9,673 nt of DNA. Source: Polyangiaceae bacterium. Its GTDB lineage: Bacteria; Myxococcota_A; Polyangia; Polyangiales; Polyangiaceae. The first letter of the stretch is position 1, and each line of letters begins with the position of its first letter. The stretch lies in assembly GCA_022447485.1 (NCBI GenBank), contig JAKVCH010000087.1, forward strand, positions 1 through 9,673, read 5' to 3'. This document shows positions 6,484 to 9,673 of this stretch, piece by piece. The notes under the pieces were generated by a model. That model saw only the letters and a list, made by a program, of their open reading frames with translations. It had not been told where the DNA came from and searched no databases. Position numbers and translations under genes: made by a program.

Positions 6484-8274
6484 ATGGTATGTTCGAGGTG
6501 GCGTGTTCGAAGAGCTGAATTGAGCTGGTTGGTGACGAGCATGGCGATGGGCTGGTTTGTCTCTGGATGTGGAGCTGAGGGCGAAGGCACCGCCTCTGCC
6601 ACCGGTCTCAACGAGACGCCAACTCCGCCCGGCTCCGAGGGAGCACAGACCGGGCTTCTTGATGGCCTTGGCGTTGATGATAGCCTCGGCACGCAAGAGG
6701 GCGGAAAAGGGCCTGGCGTCTGTGGCGACGGGATTCGATCGCAAGACGAAGCCTGTGATGACCGTAATCAGGCGTCCGGCGATGGCTGTCGCGAAGACTG
6801 TGCTGCTGTCGAGTCAGGGTTCATCTGCCGCGCGGCGGGTGAAGACTGTGTTCCTTTTTCGCGATGCGGTGATGGCGTCGTGGGGGCCTCGGAGCAATGC
6901 GATGATGACAATAAAGATGATGGCGATGGTTGTTCGGCCCAGTGTCAATTTGAACTAGGTTTTCGTTGCGAGGGTGAGCCGAGCGCCTGCGAGCCGACGA
7001 CCTGTGGTGATGGCCAGCGTGAAGGGGCAGAAACCTGTGACGATGGCAACATCTTGCCTTTTGACGGCTGCAATCAGCTTTGCCAACGAGAGCCTGCGTG
7101 CGTGGCTGAGGAGGGCTGCTCTTCGGCCTGCGGTGATGGGATATTGATCCGGTTTAAAGATGGTCAGCCTTTTGAAGCCTGTGATGATGGCAATGAATTA
7201 GATGGCGATGGCTGTTCTTCTGATTGTCAGGTTGAGCCAGGGTTTTCTTGTGAGCAAAATACCCAACAAGAAAAAATCGACGGTACCCCTGTGATTCGTC
7301 TCGCGGCGATTTTTCGCGACTTCAGTACCGACCATCCTGATTTCTTTGCACGTCAAACCAGCACCTGCAGCTCTCAGCAGGGACTGGTTGAAGACCTACT
7401 TTCGGCAGACAATCAGCTGATTCGTTCTAGTTCTGCGAGTAGCGGCTGCATGGCGTCGGATGCGTCGTTTCAGCAGTGGTACAATCAAGATACATCTGCA
7501 TCGCCGGTCAACAGCACTCACCGTGGCGAATTAGTTCTTTTTCAGTCAGCGACGGGAACTTATGTGAATCGAGCCGACAATCAGGGCACAAGGTACAATG
7601 GCGCCGACGGGAATCCTAAGTTTTTCCCCCTCGATGGTCTTCCTCTTTGCGCTGACGGGGCGTCGGAGGATTGTCGTATTTCGGCTCAACTGTTTCCGGC
7701 GGCTATTCCGCCTAATGACCCTTATGGCGGCAATTGGGGACAGACCTCCGGGCAGCATAACTTTCATTTTACCACAGAGGTCGCCTACTGGTTTACTTAT
7801 GATGCTGCCGCGACAGCCACCTTGGAGTTCATAGGAGATGATGATGTCTGGGTGTTTGTGAACGGACACTTAGCTCTTGATTTGGGCGGGACCCATATCC
7901 CTCAATCCGGCTCCGTCACGATCAACTCCTTGGAGGCATCGAGGTTCGATTTACAGGACGGGAACGTCTATGAGATTCGTGTTTTTCAAGCGGAGCGCCA
8001 TGAAGTTGGCTCGACGTTCAAATTAACTCTTTCTGGTTTTGATTCTTCTCGGAGTATTTGTTCTTCGCAATGTGGCGATGGCATCGTTGCCGGTGAAGAA
8101 GAATGCGATAGCGGCAGCGAGGGCAATCAAGGTGGATACAACCAATGCCAGGAAGACTGTTCTCTGGGGGGATTTTGCGGAGATGGAGTCAAGCAAGACG
8201 ACGAAGAATGCGATGATGCCGATCCAGCGGCTCCGGCTGGCTGCGCTGGCTGTCGTATTTTGGTCGTCAGGTGA
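6484..8274 (+). CDS. Secreted Cys-rich lipoprotein with DUF4215 repeats and a fibro-slime (PA14-like) domain
   Basis: 596 residues. The N-terminus has a basic stretch (R5-W-R-V-R-R), a hydrophobic core and a lipobox V26-S27-G28-C29, so it should be a lipoprotein. Residues 30-75 are a Gly/Thr/Pro-rich linker. Four Myxococcus-type Cys-rich repeats (DUF4215) follow, starting near residues 79, 128, 173 and 216. Each opens with CGDG and most contain a 'CDDGN...DGDGC' core. Residues about 266-517 form a fibro-slime domain: 'FRDFSTDHPDFFA', 'FFPLDGLPLC', 'NFHFTTEVAYWFTYD' and the Asp-rich 'GDDDVWVFVNGHLALDLGG', which in PA14-like folds is linked to calcium or carbohydrate binding. Two further, more divergent CGDG repeats begin near 530 and 565. 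Such proteins are usual in Myxococcota and relatives and are thought to act at the cell surface or in the extracellular matrix. No MYXO-CTERM or other sorting tail is seen. No clear ribosome-binding site precedes the ATG; it was chosen because it supplies the basic n-region of the signal peptide. The stop overlaps the convergent pseudouridine synthase by 8 bases. Confidence 0.85.
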   Translation: MVCSRWRVRRAELSWLVTSMAMGWFVSGCGAEGEGTASATGLNETPTPPGSEGAQTGLLDGLGVDDSLGTQEGGKGPGVCGDGIRSQDEACDDRNQASGDGCREDCAAVESGFICRAAGEDCVPFSRCGDGVVGASEQCDDDNKDDGDGCSAQCQFELGFRCEGEPSACEPTTCGDGQREGAETCDDGNILPFDGCNQLCQREPACVAEEGCSSACGDGILIRFKDGQPFEACDDGNELDGDGCSSDCQVEPGFSCEQNTQQEKIDGTPVIRLAAIFRDFSTDHPDFFARQTSTCSSQQGLVEDLLSADNQLIRSSSASSGCMASDASFQQWYNQDTSASPVNSTHRGELVLFQSATGTYVNRADNQGTRYNGADGNPKFFPLDGLPLCADGASEDCRISAQLFPAAIPPNDPYGGNWGQTSGQHNFHFTTEVAYWFTYDAAATATLEFIGDDDVWVFVNGHLALDLGGTHIPQSGSVTINSLEASRFDLQDGNVYEIRVFQAERHEVGSTFKLTLSGFDSSRSICSSQCGDGIVAGEEECDSGSEGNQGGYNQCQEDCSLGGFCGDGVKQDDEECDDADPAAPAGCAGCRILVVR

Positions 8275-9142
8275 GAGACCTGAGCCAGCGTTCAAGGCGC
8301 TGGCGGCTCGGGTGAGCTATGTCTTTGGTTTGGCTCTCCTTCTTGAGGTGTTCGAGGCGACGACGGTAGACTTGGGCCTCGCCGCCCAGGTCATCCCAGA
8401 GGCGACGTTCTTCCTCCAGGGTGAGCTCTCTGAATTGTCCAGGTTGTAGCTGACCAAGTTCAAGCTGAGCGATCTTCTTGCGATGAAGGTGCTGTAGATG
8501 GAGGCCGGCAAAGTGGCACATTTTGCGAATTTGTCGGTTCATGCCAGAAAATAGGGTCAGGGAGATTTCTGAATAAGCGTCTCCTCCTGTCAGCCATTCC
8601 GCTCGAGAAGCTCGGGCAATGCCTTGGCGAATGGGTACGCCCTTTTCAAATCGCTCGAGCCAAGGCGTGACTTGCTCTTGAGGAGCATCCAGCCAAAGCC
8701 AGTATTCCTTTCCTACTTTTTTCTCGGGGCGTAAGATCGAGGAAGAAAGGTCGCCATCGGTTGTGAGCAGTAAGAGACCCGTCGTTGCACGATCGAGGCG
8801 ACCGATTGGAAAGGTTCCTGGAGCCATTTCTTTGGTGTAGTAGCTGAGGTCATGCTTGCCCCGAGGGTCAGCTAAGGTCGAAGTGACGCCTGGCGGTTTA
8901 TTGAGCAAATAGGTTGAATGAGACGCTCGGGGCCTAAGCGGAGCACCTTCAAAAAAGACAATATCAGAAGGTAAGACGAACGCGCTCGGATCTGTTTCGG
9001 GAATACGCCTGGCGTCTGACTCAACCATTTCTTGGCGAGAAACCAGTCCCTGGAGAATTGCCTTTCGGGCTTCTTGGAGAGAAAATCGGCCGGAATCTCG
9101 CAAGTACTTATCGAGCCGCCGTGGGAGGTCTCCCCGTTTCAT
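8267..9142 (-). CDS. RsuA/RluB/E/F-family rRNA pseudouridine synthase
   Basis: 291 residues. It converts a specific uridine in 16S or 23S rRNA to pseudouridine in the cytoplasm. Residues about 1-65 form an S4 RNA-binding domain ('RRLDKYLRDSGRFSLQEARKAI'). The catalytic domain follows: 'LNKPPGVTST' at 80-89, the 'GRLDRATTGLLLLTTDGDL' motif with the catalytic Asp at 117, and 'NRQIRKMC' at 202-209, characteristic of this subfamily. A basic tail of about 40 residues extends beyond residue 250. Length matches RluB/RluF (about 290) better than RsuA (about 230), but the exact target base cannot be assigned from sequence alone, so no symbol is given. The start is supported by AAAGAG shortly upstream of the ATG. 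It lies 62 bases downstream of the ROK gene on the same strand and could be read with it. Its 3' end overlaps the convergent lipoprotein gene. Confidence 0.92.
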   Translation of the reverse strand: MKRGDLPRRLDKYLRDSGRFSLQEARKAILQGLVSRQEMVESDARRIPETDPSAFVLPSDIVFFEGAPLRPRASHSTYLLNKPPGVTSTLADPRGKHDLSYYTKEMAPGTFPIGRLDRATTGLLLLTTDGDLSSSILRPEKKVGKEYWLWLDAPQEQVTPWLERFEKGVPIRQGIARASRAEWLTGGDAYSEISLTLFSGMNRQIRKMCHFAGLHLQHLHRKKIAQLELGQLQPGQFRELTLEEERRLWDDLGGEAQVYRRRLEHLKKESQTKDIAHPSRQRLERWLRSLT

Positions 9143-9177
9143 CAGCTCTTTTTATCCATGGGCTCTTCGTTCAGGAT

Positions 9178-9210
9178 GAGAAGTCGATTGAGGAGCGTTA
9201 CTTCTCAATC
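9178..9210 (-). promoter_or_regulatory. Two mutually exclusive hairpins between the ROK and pseudouridine synthase genes
   Basis: The arm at 9200-9210 can pair in two ways. CTCAATC (9204-9210) pairs with GATTGAG (9186-9192), and ACTTCTC (9200-9206) pairs with GAGAAGT (9178-9184). Each is a perfect 7-bp stem and they share 9204-9206, so only one can form. The element includes the ROK stop codon (9205-9207) and lies 36 bases before the pseudouridine synthase start. Neither stem is followed by a clean T-run on the - strand, so a terminator role is weakly supported. It could be a weak attenuator, or chance. Confidence 0.25.
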
Positions 9211-9624
9211 CTCCTGTGATTCGCTTTGAAAGCGATCACGAGCAAACTCAAAAGCGCCGAGGGCGACAGCATCGTCGCCTAATTGAGCTAACTCGATGCT
9301 TGTATCTTCGAAAGAGCGATGGGGAAAGGTGTGAGCCTTGGCATTCTTTTGAATGACTTCGAGCAGCTCTTCGCCCAGGGCATCGCAGACTCCACCGCCC
9401 AAGACAATAGTATGAGGCGCGAGCATGGTAATCAGGTTGCCTGCGGCAATGCCCAGGTAGCGGGCTGCTTCCATTAAGGTTTCCCGAACGACGACATCAC
9501 CTTCGTCCCAGCAGCGCTTGAGAATTGACGAGCGCACGTTGTCTAGAGAGGCTCCCTCGAGCAAATCTGGAAGAATCGACTCTCGATTATCGAGTAAGAT
9601 GGCCTTTCGAAAAGCATAACCCAT
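9205..9624 (-). CDS. ROK-family kinase/regulator, C-terminal part (frame interrupted upstream)
   Basis: 139 residues from the ATG at 9624. The C-terminal half of a ROK protein is clear: 'AARYLGIAAGNLITMLAPHTIVLGGGVCDALGEELLEVI' matches the family's glycine-rich segment around the second nucleotide-binding region, and the end 'LGDDAVALGAFEFA' matches the usual C-terminus. ROK proteins are sugar kinases (about 300 residues) or sugar-responsive repressors. The catalytic Asp and the ATP-binding N-terminal half would lie beyond the window edge, so kinase and repressor cannot be told apart. The frame continues upstream of this ATG with family-typical residues (GCIEGYASKRG) until a TAG at 9661-9663. 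The ATG at 9624 is therefore probably not the true start, and the gene is broken or carries a sequence error. As it stands, this product could not be an active kinase. Confidence 0.7.
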   Translation of the reverse strand: MGYAFRKAILLDNRESILPDLLEGASLDNVRSSILKRCWDEGDVVVRETLMEAARYLGIAAGNLITMLAPHTIVLGGGVCDALGEELLEVIQKNAKAHTFPHRSFEDTSIELAQLGDDAVALGAFEFARDRFQSESQED

Positions 9625-9651
9625 GCCCCGCTTGGAAGCATAACCCTCAAT

Positions 9652-9669
9652 ACAGCCCCGCTATCCACA
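9652..9669 (-). other. In-frame TAG inside the ROK zinc-binding motif
   Basis: Read on the - strand, the codons TGT GGA TAG CGG GGC TGT give C-G-stop-R-G-C, followed by I-E-G-Y-A-S. The ROK family motif here is CxCGxxGCxE. The stop takes the place of the first variable residue after CG, so a single base change (for example from AAG, CAG or GAG) would explain it. The codon that should hold the first Cys of the motif is cut by the window edge. Its third base would be G, so it does not encode Cys. The feature lies within 25 bases of the end of the window. Confidence 0.65.
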
Positions 9670-9673
9670 GCCC

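Noticed and set aside
6473..6523. Short upstream ORF of 16 codons overlapping the start of the Cys-rich lipoprotein gene, ending in a TGA that overlaps an in-frame TTG at 6520
   Set aside because: No well-spaced ribosome-binding site and no recognisable leader-peptide pattern. Starting the lipoprotein at the TTG would remove the basic n-region of its signal peptide.
8284..8304. Hairpin GCCAGCG/CGCTGGC as a terminator for the convergent pair
   Set aside because: The stem is perfect, but it lies inside the coding end of the pseudouridine synthase gene and has no T-run on either side. A terminator role is not supported.

Overview
The window looks like chromosomal DNA of a Gram-negative bacterium. 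It carries a periplasmic lipoprotein-carrier-like protein, two lipoproteins with lipoboxes and a periplasmic multihaem cytochrome. The combination of Cys-rich DUF4215 (Myxococcus Cys-rich type) repeats with a fibro-slime/PA14-like domain is typical of Myxococcota, Bradymonadota and related former Deltaproteobacteria. I infer that broad grouping from domain content only; no rRNA or other marker is present to fix it. No tRNA, rRNA, CRISPR array, transposase or insertion sequence was seen.

Left part (1-3644, + strand): a tightly packed three-gene run of a LolA-like protein (5' end outside the window), an 810-residue MMPL/RND-type exporter that starts inside the previous stop codon, and a DUF3261-like lipoprotein 12 bases further on. 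This trio is a well-known envelope and transport module of aryl-polyene / flexirubin-type pigment-lipid clusters, so the window probably opens on the 3' end of such a cluster. A hairpin that overlaps both stop codons closes the run against the convergent cytochrome gene.

Centre (3667-6303 or 6372, - strand): one large periplasmic c-type cytochrome with twelve haem-attachment motifs (eleven CxxCH and one CX4CH), an N-terminal signal peptide and a C-terminal membrane anchor. Its transcript diverges from the next gene across a short intergenic region that holds a 30-base near-perfect palindrome (6441-6470).

Right part: a secreted Cys-rich lipoprotein (6484-8274, + strand) with four DUF4215 repeats, a fibro-slime domain and two more repeats. 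It overlaps by 8 bases, tail to tail, an RsuA/RluB-family rRNA pseudouridine synthase (8267-9142, - strand). Upstream of the synthase, on the same strand, lies the C-terminal half of a ROK-family sugar kinase or regulator (9205 onward). Read toward the window edge, the ROK frame hits an in-frame TAG exactly inside the family's zinc-binding motif, so the gene is either broken or affected by a sequence error.

No new multigene system is evident. The points most worth a second look are the aryl-polyene-like cluster tail, the twelve-haem anchored cytochrome, the palindrome at 6441-6470 and the interrupted ROK gene.
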